The notes under the pieces: generated by a model
Databases searched by the model: none
Told to the model about the DNA's origin: nothing
The model's input: the letters and a program-made list of their open reading frames with translations, nothing else
Shown here: positions 17,553 through 26,393 of the stretch, one piece after another
Layout of the letters: the number at the start of each line of letters is the position of its first letter
How positions within the stretch are numbered: position 1 is the stretch's first letter
Program-made: the position numbers and the translations under genes
NCBI GenBank assembly: GCA_016763155.1
Contig: JAESUH010000055.1
Coordinates: 1 to 41,811, forward strand
Length of the DNA stretch: 41,811 nucleotides
Reading direction: 5' to 3'
Source: Rhizobiaceae bacterium
Lineage (GTDB): Bacteria > Pseudomonadota > Alphaproteobacteria > Rhizobiales > Rhizobiaceae

Positions 17553-17732
17553 ATGTTACAAATAATCGCATTTTCACTGATTGGCGGCGTTGTATTGGTT
17601 GGCTACAAAGCCTTTCGTAAGGAAATGCAACGCGCTGCCGATGAATTGGAAAAAGCCGAGGAACAGCGTGCAGTAAAAGAGGTGCCTTCTCTCAAAAAAG
17701 GTGATGATGGAGTGTATCGGCCTGACAAGTAA
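17553..17732 (+). CDS. Small single-span membrane protein (59 aa), unknown function
   Basis: An ATG at 17553 with a GGGGAG ribosome site six bases upstream opens a 59-codon frame. The product has one membrane helix (LQIIAFSLIGGVVLVGY), a short basic stretch, a charged helix (FRKEMQRAADELEKAEEQRA) and the tail DDGVYRPDK. Similar small proteins occur between the S49 peptidase gene and glyQ in other Rhizobiales as far as I recall. It is probably co-transcribed with sppA. No function is assignable; an accessory role with the membrane peptidase is speculation. Confidence 0.75.
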   Translation: MLQIIAFSLIGGVVLVGYKAFRKEMQRAADELEKAEEQRAVKEVPSLKKGDDGVYRPDK

Positions 17733-17891
17733 ATTGACTTGATTTTTTAGCGCCATATAAATGCCATTCATTTGACCATTGTTGAATAAATATGCTCTAT
17801 GCTGCATTGAAAGGGCTTGAAAACTGGTGGGTTTCGCATAACAACGCAATCTGACCGAATTCCGCCCGGATTTTAATTTTTGCAGGCCCAA

Positions 17892-18848
17892 ATGACTGAA
17901 TTAAACACCAATTTACCCGCACATATGCAGCCAACCAACTCATTTCAGGGGTTGATTCTTGCCCTGCATCAGTATTGGGCCGACTATGGCTGTGTGATCT
18001 TGCAACCCTATGACATGGAAGTTGGAGCGGGTACATTTCACCCGGCAACAACCTTGCGCGCTTTGGGGCCAAAACCCTGGAATGCAGCCTATGTGCAGCC
18101 TTCACGCCGCCCGACAGATGGCCGCTATGGCGAAAATCCAAACCGCCTGCAACACTATTATCAATATCAAGTGCTGCTAAAGCCTTCACCGCCCAATTTA
18201 CAGGAGCTCTATCTAGGTTCCCTCAAGGCAATAGGCATTGATGCAAATCTGCACGATATCCGCTTTGTTGAAGATGATTGGGAAAGCCCGACACTGGGCG
18301 CTTGGGGTCTTGGCTGGGAGGTCTGGTGTGATGGGATGGAAGTTTCCCAATTCACTTATTTCCAACAGGTTTGTGGTCAGGAATGTTCACCAGTTGCTGG
18401 CGAACTCACCTATGGCCTTGAGCGGCTTGCAATGTATGTGCAGGATGTGGACAATGTCTACGATCTTAATTTTAATGGTCGCGAAGGCAATGACAAAGTC
18501 ACCTATGGCGACATATTCCAGCAGACTGAACGAGAATATTCGCGTTGGAATTTTGATGTGGCAGACACGGAAATTCTGCTGAAACACTTTGAAGATGCGG
18601 AAGCTGAATGCCTTCGCATTCTGGAGCAAGAAGAAATAGACCCCAAGAACAGCAAAAAGATCATCATGGTGCATCCGGCCTATGATCAATGCATCAAGGC
18701 CAGCCATGTTTTCAACTTGTTGGATGCAAGGGGTGTCATTTCTGTTACCGAACGTCAAAGCTACATTCTACGGGTTAGAACGCTTTCCAAAGCCTGCGGG
18801 GAAGCATTTCTTAAAACGGATGCAGGCAGAAATATCGGAGAAGAATGA
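17892..18848 (+). CDS. glyQ: Glycine--tRNA ligase alpha subunit
   Basis: The alpha subunit carries the class II catalytic core of the tetrameric bacterial glycyl-tRNA synthetase. The 318-residue sequence is very well conserved: [44 protein letters not shown], and [19 protein letters not shown]. The ATG at 17892 matches the usual start; a TTG at 17880 in frame is not needed. Its TGA overlaps the ATG of the next gene (ATGA), so a small secreted protein gene is translationally coupled to it, between glyQ and glyS. Confidence 0.97.
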   Translation: MTELNTNLPAHMQPTNSFQGLILALHQYWADYGCVILQPYDMEVGAGTFHPATTLRALGPKPWNAAYVQPSRRPTDGRYGENPNRLQHYYQYQVLLKPSPPNLQELYLGSLKAIGIDANLHDIRFVEDDWESPTLGAWGLGWEVWCDGMEVSQFTYFQQVCGQECSPVAGELTYGLERLAMYVQDVDNVYDLNFNGREGNDKVTYGDIFQQTEREYSRWNFDVADTEILLKHFEDAEAECLRILEQEEIDPKNSKKIIMVHPAYDQCIKASHVFNLLDARGVISVTERQSYILRVRTLSKACGEAFLKTDAGRNIGEE

Positions 18849-19159
18849 TGAAAAAACTTGGATTGGCAGTTAAAGCCGCAATCGCAGCAACCGCAATTAT
18901 GACCTACGCAATTGGTCCAGCGAGTGCTGAATATTCTTTTGGTGATTTGACTCGCGAAGCTCGCACTAATGTTTGTTCATTCCACGCTGAAAACCCTCCT
19001 AAATATTTGGTCGGTCACTATGCATTCGCAACCAATGAAGACGGCAGCTCATGCGGATGGTCCTATGGTTTGACCACAGAAAAATATGCAGTTCCCGCAG
19101 CTCTGAATATCTGTCAGCTGGGTTCAAAAACCCCGTGTGAAATTCAATATTCAAAATAA
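18845..19159 (+). CDS. Small secreted cysteine-containing protein between glyQ and glyS
   Basis: The 104-residue product has a clean signal peptide (about 1-28, [19 protein letters not shown] to GPASA) and a mature part of about 75 residues with four cysteines ([25 protein letters not shown]), suited to disulfides in the periplasm. The GWSYG..AL..C..C pattern faintly recalls DUF4189-like small exported domains, but I do not recognise the family with confidence. Its start overlaps the glyQ stop by four bases. A hairpin follows it, then the duplicated glyS start region. Confidence 0.75.
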   Translation: MMKKLGLAVKAAIAATAIMTYAIGPASAEYSFGDLTREARTNVCSFHAENPPKYLVGHYAFATNEDGSSCGWSYGLTTEKYAVPAALNICQLGSKTPCEIQYSK

Positions 19160-19202
19160 TATTTTCCTGAACCTCTGGTTCAAGGAGATATCCATATAGC
19201 TG

Positions 19203-19226
19203 TGCCCTCGCAATTGTGCGGGGGCA
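19203..19226 (+). terminator. Stable hairpin, possible weak terminator before glyS
   Basis: Arms TGCCCTCGCA and TGCGGGGGCA pair over ten bases with one G-U, closing a four-base loop. The following tract (TTACTCATTT) is only partly T-rich. It may lower read-through from glyQ into glyS or stabilise the upstream message. Confidence 0.5.
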
Positions 19227-19240
19227 TTACTCATTTAACC

Positions 19241-19309
19241 TGCATGCAGGGAAGTACGTTTGATGCCTGATTTACTGCTTGAACTTTTATCGGAAGAAAT
19301 TCCTGCCCG
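19241..19309 (+). repeat. Duplicated glyS translation-start region, copy 1
   Basis: This 69-base stretch matches 19353-19421 at a period of 112. Both copies hold TGCATGC(A/G)GGGA, a ten-base spacer, an ATG, and 47 bases coding [16 protein letters not shown]. The coding part differs at only two bases, both silent (CTG/CTT and CTT/CTC), while the spacer between ribosome site and ATG is unlike. This first copy is not in frame with glyS. Confidence 0.85.
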
Positions 19310-19382
19310 TCCGTGCACCCGCAGCGAAGCGAGGACGCACAAACCAGAAACTTGCATGCGGGGATTGAAATACCATGCCTGA
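19263..19382 (+). CDS. 39-codon leader ORF made by the duplicated glyS start
   Basis: Starting at the ATG of copy 1, the frame encodes the first 16 residues of GlyS and then 23 unrelated residues, ending at a TGA (19380-19382) that overlaps the true glyS start codon at 19375. It has its own GGGA ribosome site ten bases upstream. It could be a dead remnant, or a leader whose translation brings ribosomes to the glyS start. No product function is implied. Confidence 0.35.
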   Translation: MPDLLLELLSEEIPARPCTRSEARTHKPETCMRGLKYHA

Positions 19383-21615
19383 TTTACTTCTCGAACTTTT
19401 ATCGGAAGAAATTCCTGCCCGCATGCAGCGTAAGGCTGCTGGCGATCTTCGCAGTGCTGTGACCAATGCGTTGGTTGATGCTGGCCTGACCTATGAAGGT
19501 GCCAAAGAGTATTGGACGCCACGCCGTTTGGTTCTGGATATTCGCGGGCTCACTGCAAAATCTGCTGATTTGCGCCAGGAGCGCAAAGGTCCGCGCACTG
19601 ATGCGCCAGAAAAAGCAATTGCAGGGTTTTTACGAGGTGCAAGCCTTGCATCAGTTGACGATGCTGAAATCCGTAATGATCCTAAAAAGGGTGATTATTA
19701 TGTTGCCGTGATCGAAAAACCCGGTCGCAAAGCTCAGAATATCATTGCCGAAATCATGCCGGGCATTATCAAGAGTTTTCCATGGCCAAAATCCATGCGC
19801 TGGGGTGAGGCAAGCCGCGAAGCCGGTGCGCTAAAATGGGTGCGCCCATTACAATCCATCCTTTGCACATTCGGACCAGAAACCGAGGAAACGGAAATTA
19901 TTCCGTTCGAAATTGCTGGCATTAAATCCGGCAATAAAACCGTGGGCCATCGTTTCATGGCACCGGGCGAAATTACAGTAAAACGATTTGAAGATTATGC
20001 CGTAAGCCTCGAAAAAGCCCATGTGATGCTGGATGCCGAGCGACGCAAGGAAACCATTTTAACTGACGCAAAAAACCTGGCCTTCGCGCAAGGGTTTGAA
20101 TTGATCGAAGATGGTGGCCTTCTTGAAGAAGTGTCCGGTTTGGTGGAATGGCCCGTTGTTTTGATGGGCAGCTTTGAAGAAGATTTCCTTGATATTCCCA
20201 AAGAGGTCATTCAGCTTACCATTCGCGAAAACCAAAAATGTTTCGTGCTGAAAAAACAAAATTCGGATGATTTGGCTAACCGCTTTTTGCTGGTTGCCAA
20301 TATCAATCCCTCAGATGGTGGCGTAGAAGTGGTTCGCGGCAATGGCAAAGTGGTCAATGCTCGCCTGTCTGACGCCAAATTTTTCTGGGAGAGCGATCTG
20401 CGAATTGCAACTTCCAGTGATGGTTTTAAACCGTGGATTGAAAAACTTGATCACGTCACCTTTCATGCAAAGCTCGGTTCACAAGGTGAACGGGTGAGCC
20501 GCATTGCAGCCCTTGCAAAACAATTGGCATCATCTGTCGATGCAGACCCGCAAAAAGCAGAACGGGCAGCAAATCTTGCCAAGGCAGATTTAAACTCTGC
20601 CATGGTCTACGAATTCCCTGAAATGCAGGGGCTGATGGGCCGTTATTATGCCGAGCGGGCAGGGGAAGATGCTTCTGTCGCATTGGCAATTGAAGAGCAT
20701 TACAGGCCTCAGGGCCCGGGTGATGATGTACCAACAAACTCTGTGTCGATAGCGGTTGCTCTTGCTGACAAGCTCGACACATTATCTGGTTTTTGGGCAA
20801 TCGATGAGAAGCCCACCGGCAGCAAAGATCCATTTGCATTGCGCCGTGCGGCATTAGGTGTAATCCGTCTGCTACTGGAAAATGAAATATTCTTGCCGTT
20901 GATAGACTGTAACAAAAGCCACTTGTTACAACCCGCAAGTTGGCCTCGCGATGATGAGGGAAATTTGATTGGGTATGGAGGAGGAGGAGACTTCAATTTT
21001 CAATTGGAACAATACATGGCTAGCAGTGGTAGCGGGTATGGTGGACCAATCGATGAAAAATCAGATTTTTTTGAACACTGTGCCAGTGAAATGTCAATTT
21101 CACTTCTTGCATTTTTCCACGATCGTCTAAAAGTCTATTTGCGCGATAAAGGCATTCGCCACGATTTGATCGATGCGGTGGTTACACCGCAATCAGATGA
21201 TCTTTTGACCATCACTCGCAAGGCCGAAGCCCTGCAAAAACTGATTGAATCGGATGAGGGTATCAATCTGCTAGCCGGTTATAAACGCGCTGCCAATATT
21301 CTTGCTGCCGAGGAGAAAAAGGGTGCTGAAATCCCTGCTTCTGTTCAGGATAATCTGCTGAAAGTTGATGCGGAAATTGAATTGAATTCCCGTCTTAATC
21401 AATTGGAGCAAAGTGCAATTGAAGCCGTGAAGTCTGAAGATTTCGCCGCTGCCATGTCGGCGCTTGCTACATTACGCGAGCCGATTGATGCATTCTTTGA
21501 AAGCGTTTTGGTCAATGATGAAGATGATAAAATCAGGCTAAATCGTCTGGCCCTCCTAAACCGCATTAGACTTGCCACTGCAATGGTTGCCGATTTTGGC
21601 AAGATAAGCGGCTGA
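19375..21615 (+). CDS. glyS: Glycine--tRNA ligase beta subunit
   Basis: The beta subunit binds tRNA-Gly for the GlyQS synthetase. The 746-residue protein opens [18 protein letters not shown], shows VGHRFMAPG and TIRENQKCF, the HD-like core ([14 protein letters not shown]) and the anticodon-binding end ([20 protein letters not shown]). It is longer than many alphaproteobacterial homologues; a Gly-, Ser- and Asp-rich segment at about 505-565 ([17 protein letters not shown]) accounts for some of this. A partial second copy of its start lies 112 bases upstream. Seventeen bases separate it from the YtoQ-family gene. Confidence 0.97.
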   Translation: MPDLLLELLSEEIPARMQRKAAGDLRSAVTNALVDAGLTYEGAKEYWTPRRLVLDIRGLTAKSADLRQERKGPRTDAPEKAIAGFLRGASLASVDDAEIRNDPKKGDYYVAVIEKPGRKAQNIIAEIMPGIIKSFPWPKSMRWGEASREAGALKWVRPLQSILCTFGPETEETEIIPFEIAGIKSGNKTVGHRFMAPGEITVKRFEDYAVSLEKAHVMLDAERRKETILTDAKNLAFAQGFELIEDGGLLEEVSGLVEWPVVLMGSFEEDFLDIPKEVIQLTIRENQKCFVLKKQNSDDLANRFLLVANINPSDGGVEVVRGNGKVVNARLSDAKFFWESDLRIATSSDGFKPWIEKLDHVTFHAKLGSQGERVSRIAALAKQLASSVDADPQKAERAANLAKADLNSAMVYEFPEMQGLMGRYYAERAGEDASVALAIEEHYRPQGPGDDVPTNSVSIAVALADKLDTLSGFWAIDEKPTGSKDPFALRRAALGVIRLLLENEIFLPLIDCNKSHLLQPASWPRDDEGNLIGYGGGGDFNFQLEQYMASSGSGYGGPIDEKSDFFEHCASEMSISLLAFFHDRLKVYLRDKGIRHDLIDAVVTPQSDDLLTITRKAEALQKLIESDEGINLLAGYKRAANILAAEEKKGAEIPASVQDNLLKVDAEIELNSRLNQLEQSAIEAVKSEDFAAAMSALATLREPIDAFFESVLVNDEDDKIRLNRLALLNRIRLATAMVADFGKISG

Positions 21616-21632
21616 TAATAAAAGGAAATTTC

Positions 21633-22100
21633 ATGAAAACCTGGAAAATTTACCTCTCTGGCGAAATTCATTCCGATTGGCGCGAACAAATTGAAACCGG
21701 TTGCAAAGAGGCAGATTTGCCGGTTGAGTTTGCACGCCCGGTCACCCACCATGAGGCATCGGATGATTGTGGTGTTTCCATATTGGGTGCAGAGCCAAAT
21801 AAATTCTGGCACGATCACAAAGGCGCTCAACTAAACGCAATTCGCACCAGAACCCTTATTGGTGAAGCCGATATTGTGGTGGTGCGGTTTGGTGAAAAAT
21901 ACAAACAATGGAACGCGGCATTTGACGCAGGATATGCAGCAGCATTAAACAAACCAACGATTGTCATGCACGGGCCAGACCATCAGCACGCTCTAAAAGA
22001 AGTAGATGCAGCAGCACTTGCGGTCGCGGTCACTTCCGAAGAAGTAGTGAAACTGCTGACCTATGTCATCAAAGGCGAGCTTGAAGGTTATACGAATTAG
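21633..22100 (+). CDS. YtoQ family protein
   Basis: The 155-residue protein matches the YtoQ family from its start (WKIYLSGEIHSDWREQI) to PTIVMHGPDHQHALKEVDAAA. The fold resembles nucleoside 2-deoxyribosyltransferases: an early YLSGEIH strand-loop, and ADIVVVRFGEKYKQWNAAFDAGYAAALNKP, where the Ala-rich helix with an Asp resembles the base-binding part. A biochemical role is not established to my knowledge. It follows glyS closely with an AAAGGA ribosome site and is probably in the same transcript. Confidence 0.85.
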   Translation: MKTWKIYLSGEIHSDWREQIETGCKEADLPVEFARPVTHHEASDDCGVSILGAEPNKFWHDHKGAQLNAIRTRTLIGEADIVVVRFGEKYKQWNAAFDAGYAAALNKPTIVMHGPDHQHALKEVDAAALAVAVTSEEVVKLLTYVIKGELEGYTN

Positions 22101-22106
22101 AATTCT

Positions 22107-22517
22107 TTAGCTGAAAGCAATGACGGCAAAAACCATTGCCAGAATTAGTGCGGGCGCGGCAATCATCATCAAGATTGGCCCGTAGGATGGTGGCCCCTTT
22201 TTCGGGGCTACCCACGCAACCAGATTCAAAAAACTGATGATTAGCAAGAGCAGTGCGGCAAAACCAATTTTTGTCGAGAATGCAAAATCATCCAGCCAGC
22301 GCCCGTATTTCATATACATAAGTGCCGGGCCACTAATCCATAACACTACGATTGCTATAAGGCCCGTAAGGCGAAAATATTTGCGTAATTTATTGGCGAA
22401 TTCCGGTGCTGGCAAATCATGCGGGCCTTTGGAAAACAGCATATAAATATTGCCAATACTTGCTGCTGATCCAAACATCAATGCACCTAAATGGACTATT
22501 TTGAGCAGTAAAAACAT
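22107..22517 (-). CDS. Four-helix integral membrane protein (CopD/DUF2269-like)
   Basis: The 136-residue protein has four membrane helices, with histidine and glycine in the first (LLLKIVHLGALMFGSAASIGN), GLIAIVVLWISGPALMYMKYG in the second, KIGFAALLLLIISFLNLVAW in the third and a hydrophobic C-terminus. The pattern recalls CopD/DUF2269-type proteins with possible heme or metal binding, but the match is loose. The ATG at 22517 lies two bases after the purD stop; the longer frame back to 22583 is just purD read in another frame. It is likely co-transcribed with purD. Confidence 0.7.
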   Translation of the reverse strand: MFLLLKIVHLGALMFGSAASIGNIYMLFSKGPHDLPAPEFANKLRKYFRLTGLIAIVVLWISGPALMYMKYGRWLDDFAFSTKIGFAALLLLIISFLNLVAWVAPKKGPPSYGPILMMIAAPALILAMVFAVIAFS

Positions 22518-22519
22518 GG

Positions 22520-23794
22520 CTATTCTTTCTCCCGTGCTACCGCGCGCCAGCCAATATCTGAGCGGCAAAAACCGTTTGGCCAATCAATTTTTTCAATCGC
22601 ATCATAGGCCGCTGTCTGGGCCTCGGTAACTGATGAACCCATTGCTGTAAAATTGAGAACACGCCCGCCAATGGCTGTAAGTTTACCATCTTTCATGGCA
22701 GTACCAGCATGGAATATTTCAATATTCGCAGCTTCTGCCTTTTCCAGGTCGTGGATTTCTGTGCCTTTTTCGTAAGCGCCGGGATACCCTTTTGAAGCAA
22801 GAACGACGGCTAAAGCAGTCTCATCGCTCCATTCCGCTTCAACTTCCAACAGGGAACTTTCAACAGATGCGATCATCAATTCAAGCAGATCGGATTTCAA
22901 ACGCGGCAGAATAACCTGAGTTTCCGGATCCCCGTAACGCACATTATACTCAATCAATTGCGGCCCATCTTTCGTCATCATCAGGCCAGCAAATAAGATG
23001 CCTCTAAACGGGGTGCCACGCGAATGCATGCCTGCAAGGGTAGGCACAATGATGTTGCCCATCACTTCATCGATCATTTCCTGATCTAGAATTGCAGCAG
23101 GAGAAAAGGCACCCATGCCGCCAGTGTTTGGCCCGGTATCTCCCTCGCCAACCTGTTTGTGGTCCTGGGCAGTTCCCATCAATAGAGCTGTCTGCCCATC
23201 GCAAAATGCAAAAAGGCTGGCTTCTTCACCTTCCAGAAATGCCTCGATGACAACTTCAAAACCTGCATCGCCAAATGCACCTTCAAAACAATCGTCAATG
23301 GCATCTAGCGCTTCTTCAATGCTTGTCGCAACGACGACGCCCTTACCTGCGGCCAGACCATCGGCTTTGATGACAATCGGCGCGCCCATTTCGCGGGCGT
23401 ATCTTTTGGCCTTGGGAGCATTATTGAAACGCTGATAGGCTGCGGTTGGGATATTGAATTCTGCGCATAGATCCTTGGTGAAACCCTTGGAACCTTCCAA
23501 CTGGGCAGCTGCAGCGGATGGGCCAAATGCGGCGATATTGGCTGCGTCCAGCGCATCGACAATGCCCGCGACCAGCGGCGCTTCAGGCCCAACTACCACC
23601 AATGAAATATCATTGTCATCGCAAAATTGAATTACAGCACCGTGGTCCGCAATATCCAGCGTCACACATTTCGCTACATTGGCAATGCCCGCATTTCCCG
23701 GTGCGCAGAAAAGCGTATCAAGCAAAGGGGATTGCGCGAGCTTTGCAGCCATTGCATGTTCCCGGCCGCCGGAGCCTATCAACAATACGTTCAT
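22520..23794 (-). CDS. purD: Phosphoribosylamine--glycine ligase
   Basis: PurD (GAR synthetase) joins glycine to phosphoribosylamine in purine synthesis. The 424-residue protein shows the N-terminal [13 protein letters not shown], the ATP-grasp segment [25 protein letters not shown], and the signature [19 protein letters not shown] use the ATG at 23794 (MNVLL); an ATG three codons earlier (23803) is only two bases from the GGAG. It is divergent from ubiA across about 117 bases. Confidence 0.96.
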   Translation of the reverse strand: MNVLLIGSGGREHAMAAKLAQSPLLDTLFCAPGNAGIANVAKCVTLDIADHGAVIQFCDDNDISLVVVGPEAPLVAGIVDALDAANIAAFGPSAAAAQLEGSKGFTKDLCAEFNIPTAAYQRFNNAPKAKRYAREMGAPIVIKADGLAAGKGVVVATSIEEALDAIDDCFEGAFGDAGFEVVIEAFLEGEEASLFAFCDGQTALLMGTAQDHKQVGEGDTGPNTGGMGAFSPAAILDQEMIDEVMGNIIVPTLAGMHSRGTPFRGILFAGLMMTKDGPQLIEYNVRYGDPETQVILPRLKSDLLELMIASVESSLLEVEAEWSDETALAVVLASKGYPGAYEKGTEIHDLEKAEAANIEIFHAGTAMKDGKLTAIGGRVLNFTAMGSSVTEAQTAAYDAIEKIDWPNGFCRSDIGWRAVAREKE

Positions 23795-23911
23795 TAAGAT
23801 CATCGCTCCAATTTAGGGTCAGGACCCGAAGTCTTTCCTCTAACATGCTTTGCAAGAAGCGGCGATAGGGCACTTGACCAATAGGGCGCAAACGTCCACA
23901 GAATTTAAACA

Positions 23912-24841
23912 ATGATAGATGGTTCTGAAATTAAAGTCTCTGACGCCCTCACAGACAGTTGGGTATATCGACTGCTGCCAAATTGGCTGTGGCCCTATGC
24001 ACAACTTGCCCGCTGGGAGCGCCCGATTGGCTGGTGGCTTCTCATGTGGCCATGTTGGTGGTCGCTGGCAATTGCCATGAGCGCAATTCAGATCATGAGA
24101 CTGGATATCATTATCGAGCTGGCATTATTCATGCTCGGGGCAATTGTTATGCGTGGGGCAGGGTGCACCTATAATGATCTGGTTGATGAGAATATCGATA
24201 ATAAAGTTGCCCGTACCAGGTCACGTCCTTTGCCATCTGGCCGGGTAACAAGGTTTCAGGCCAAAGTTTTTCTATTTCTGCAATTACTGGTCGGGTTGAT
24301 TGTGCTTCTGCAATTCAATTTTACCACGATTATGCTCGGTTGCCTGTCTGTCGTGACAATTATTGTTTACCCCTTCATGAAACGAATAACCTGGTGGCCG
24401 CAATTATTTTTGGGCTTTGCCTTTTCATGGGGTGCGTGGGTTGGGTGGTCATCCGTATTTGATTCAGTCGATCTGGCCCCGGCACTGCTTTATGTGGGCT
24501 GCATCGCCTGGGTGATCGGTTATGACACAATCTATGCCCATCAGGATTTGGAAGATGATGCCTTGGTGGGCGTAAAATCTACCGCACGCTTGTTCGGTGA
24601 TAAAACCAAATTGGCCCTGATCATTCTTTACTCAGTTGCATTGGTATTGTTTGCAGCCTGCCTAAGGGAGGCAGGCCTAAGCTGGCCAGCCTATGCCGGA
24701 TTGGCATTAGGGGCATTGCATCTGGGTTGGCAAATTCAGCGATTGCGCATTGAAGATGCAGGCCAATGCCTGCAACTTTTTAAATCCAATACGCAATTTG
24801 GCTGGATATTTTTTGGCGGTATTATTTTGTCGGCGCTTTAG
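23912..24841 (+). CDS. ubiA: 4-hydroxybenzoate polyprenyltransferase
   Basis: UbiA attaches the polyprenyl tail to 4-hydroxybenzoate in ubiquinone synthesis at the inner membrane. The 309-residue protein has eight to nine membrane helices and both Asp-rich loops: NDLVDENIDNKVARTRSRPLPSG and YDTIYAHQDLEDDALVGVKSTA. Its stop overlaps the end of the convergent DUF6101 gene by four bases. Together with the polyprenyl synthase at 14282 it covers two steps of the quinone tail pathway. Confidence 0.95.
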   Translation: MIDGSEIKVSDALTDSWVYRLLPNWLWPYAQLARWERPIGWWLLMWPCWWSLAIAMSAIQIMRLDIIIELALFMLGAIVMRGAGCTYNDLVDENIDNKVARTRSRPLPSGRVTRFQAKVFLFLQLLVGLIVLLQFNFTTIMLGCLSVVTIIVYPFMKRITWWPQLFLGFAFSWGAWVGWSSVFDSVDLAPALLYVGCIAWVIGYDTIYAHQDLEDDALVGVKSTARLFGDKTKLALIILYSVALVLFAACLREAGLSWPAYAGLALGALHLGWQIQRLRIEDAGQCLQLFKSNTQFGWIFFGGIILSAL

Positions 24842-25389
24842 CGTCTTGCGATAATTTCCGCAGCGTCAATGCGTACAACCTTACCAACAACGCCCATTTT
24901 GCGACGACGCAGGAAGTTTGGCCGATGACGGACCGTACGAAAACGCTTGCGGCGTTCGATTGGATCTTCAACCATAAGCTCACCCAAAAGCTTGCGCACC
25001 GGACTTGCCAGATTGTCACTATCAAGAATGAGCATAGGCAAAGACAACATACGGCTCCATGCATGCCAGTCGGCAGCAATGTCGTCCATATTGTCTGTAA
25101 CCAGAACCGGCAGACATAAATCCGCGTCGTCATGATAGAGTTCCAACGATACGAACATGCCACCATCTGCTGTTTCAATGGCGCGTGCTGCGATGCCTGT
25201 GAAGGATTTGGCAGGCAGGTTTATAGAAACCGGCAAGCCGCAACCTAATGTGCGTTTTAGCTTCGCACCATCGCGGTCAATCGAATAGGAAAACGAATAA
25301 TCCGCGTCACTGCGGACATTCTGTGGTAGATGAAATGGGTCAAGCCGGATATCCCGGCCTGCCCAATTTTTGATGGCGCGTGCTGCCAT
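24838..25389 (-). CDS. DUF6101 family protein
   Basis: The 183-residue protein matches the DUF6101 family, small proteins found widely in Rhizobiales next to ubiA. It is soluble, with a beta-rich N-terminal half (RLDPFHLPQNVRSDAD, GCGLPVSINLPAKSFTGIAARA) and a strongly basic C-terminal segment (RRKRFRTVRHRPNFLRRRK) that could contact nucleic acid or ribosomes. No catalytic motif is visible and no function is known to me. It overlaps the end of ubiA tail to tail by four bases. Confidence 0.8.
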   Translation of the reverse strand: MAARAIKNWAGRDIRLDPFHLPQNVRSDADYSFSYSIDRDGAKLKRTLGCGLPVSINLPAKSFTGIAARAIETADGGMFVSLELYHDDADLCLPVLVTDNMDDIAADWHAWSRMLSLPMLILDSDNLASPVRKLLGELMVEDPIERRKRFRTVRHRPNFLRRRKMGVVGKVVRIDAAEIIARR

Positions 25390-25444
25390 AATAGTGCCTC
25401 TCTGTCCTCTTCAGAGCCCAATTCTGTGTCGGGTCTTCTGATTT

Positions 25445-25482
25445 AACACGGGTTCGTTTTTTTGTTTTTATTGTTCCGTGTT
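25445..25482. repeat. Inverted repeat around a T-rich tract upstream of the DUF6101 gene
   Basis: The arms AACACGG (25445-25451) and CCGTGTT (25476-25482) flank 24 bases that are mostly T. On the minus strand it lies 56-93 bases before the DUF6101 start, where a regulator site or leader hairpin could sit. Nothing else is recognisable in the 240-base gap 25390-25629. Confidence 0.35.
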
Positions 25483-25629
25483 GAGGAGAATATAGCAGCT
25501 GGCAGTCCCAATTCGCTTAAGAAAGTGGGTGAACAAAACCTTACGTAAAAGCGTGGTTATCGAAGCATTATTTTGATTGGTGAATCGAAAATGAATCCAA
25601 TTCTTTGCGCCGAGCATATTATACTTGCT

Positions 25630-26382
25630 CTAGCGCTCCTTGCGCATAAACTTCATGAATGCGTGTTTTGCTTCTTCCGAGGCAAGGCGCTCGCCAAACA
25701 ATTTGCTCTCTTCTTTCATGCGTTCAAGCACGTCTGAGCGGTCGCCACGCAAGAGTTTGCGAGTAATTTCCATCGCCTCTTTTGGCCGGGAAGCAATCGT
25801 TTTGGCCACTGCCAACGCTGACTGTTCCAATTCGTCCGGCGTCACAACCAGATTTACAATGCCAGCTTCCCGCGCAGATTCTGCGCCAAATGTTTTGCCC
25901 ATCGCCAATAGTTCAAACGCCTTGTGATGTCCAATGATGCGCGGAGCAAGCAGGCTGGAACCTGCTTCAGGTACCAGACCCAAATTCACAAAAGGAGTTT
26001 TGAATTTTGCTTTGTGCGAGGCGACCACTTGGTCACAATGAAACAAAAGCGTTGTACCAATTCCAATCGCTACCCCATCAACGCCAGCTACCAGTGACTT
26101 TTCAGCGGTGACAATTTGAGTGAGAAAATCAAATACAGCTGTTTTGGTAAGATCGCCACTTTGGGCTACCTGAATGAAATCACGAATGTCATTTCCAGCA
26201 GAAAAAACACCAGGGCAACCCAGTATGAGGACAGCGCGAACACTGTCATCAGCATAAGCTTCCTTGAGGCCTTCAGCCATCATTCCATACATTTCACCGG
26301 TGAGTGCATTCTTTTTTTCGGGCCGGTTCATACGGATGATTTGAACAGCTTCGTCCCGCTCAATTATGACATCGTCACTCAT
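25630..26382 (-). CDS. Crotonase-family protein (enoyl-CoA hydratase/isomerase)
   Basis: The 250-residue protein has the crotonase fold, with the oxyanion-hole segments FSAGNDIRDF and VDGVAIGIG. The two glutamates that drive hydratase chemistry are missing: Thr (T111) stands where E144 of rat enoyl-CoA hydratase is, and Phe (F131) where E164 is. A glutamate is present at E139 in LVPEAGSS, the place of the single base in delta3,delta2-enoyl-CoA isomerases. An isomerase is therefore more likely than a hydratase. It lies eleven bases downstream of the acyl-CoA dehydrogenase gene in one operon. Confidence 0.9.
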   Translation of the reverse strand: MSDDVIIERDEAVQIIRMNRPEKKNALTGEMYGMMAEGLKEAYADDSVRAVLILGCPGVFSAGNDIRDFIQVAQSGDLTKTAVFDFLTQIVTAEKSLVAGVDGVAIGIGTTLLFHCDQVVASHKAKFKTPFVNLGLVPEAGSSLLAPRIIGHHKAFELLAMGKTFGAESAREAGIVNLVVTPDELEQSALAVAKTIASRPKEAMEITRKLLRGDRSDVLERMKEESKLFGERLASEEAKHAFMKFMRKER

Positions 26383-26393
26383 TTTATCTATTC

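Noticed and set aside
17772-17800. TTGACC-N17-CTCTAT as a glyQ promoter
   Set aside because: The -35 is good but the -10 matches only two of six bases; too weak to list as a feature.
20456-20938. 160-codon minus-strand frame inside glyS
   Set aside because: Antisense to conserved glyS sequence; composition rich in His, Gln and Pro, typical of shadow frames.
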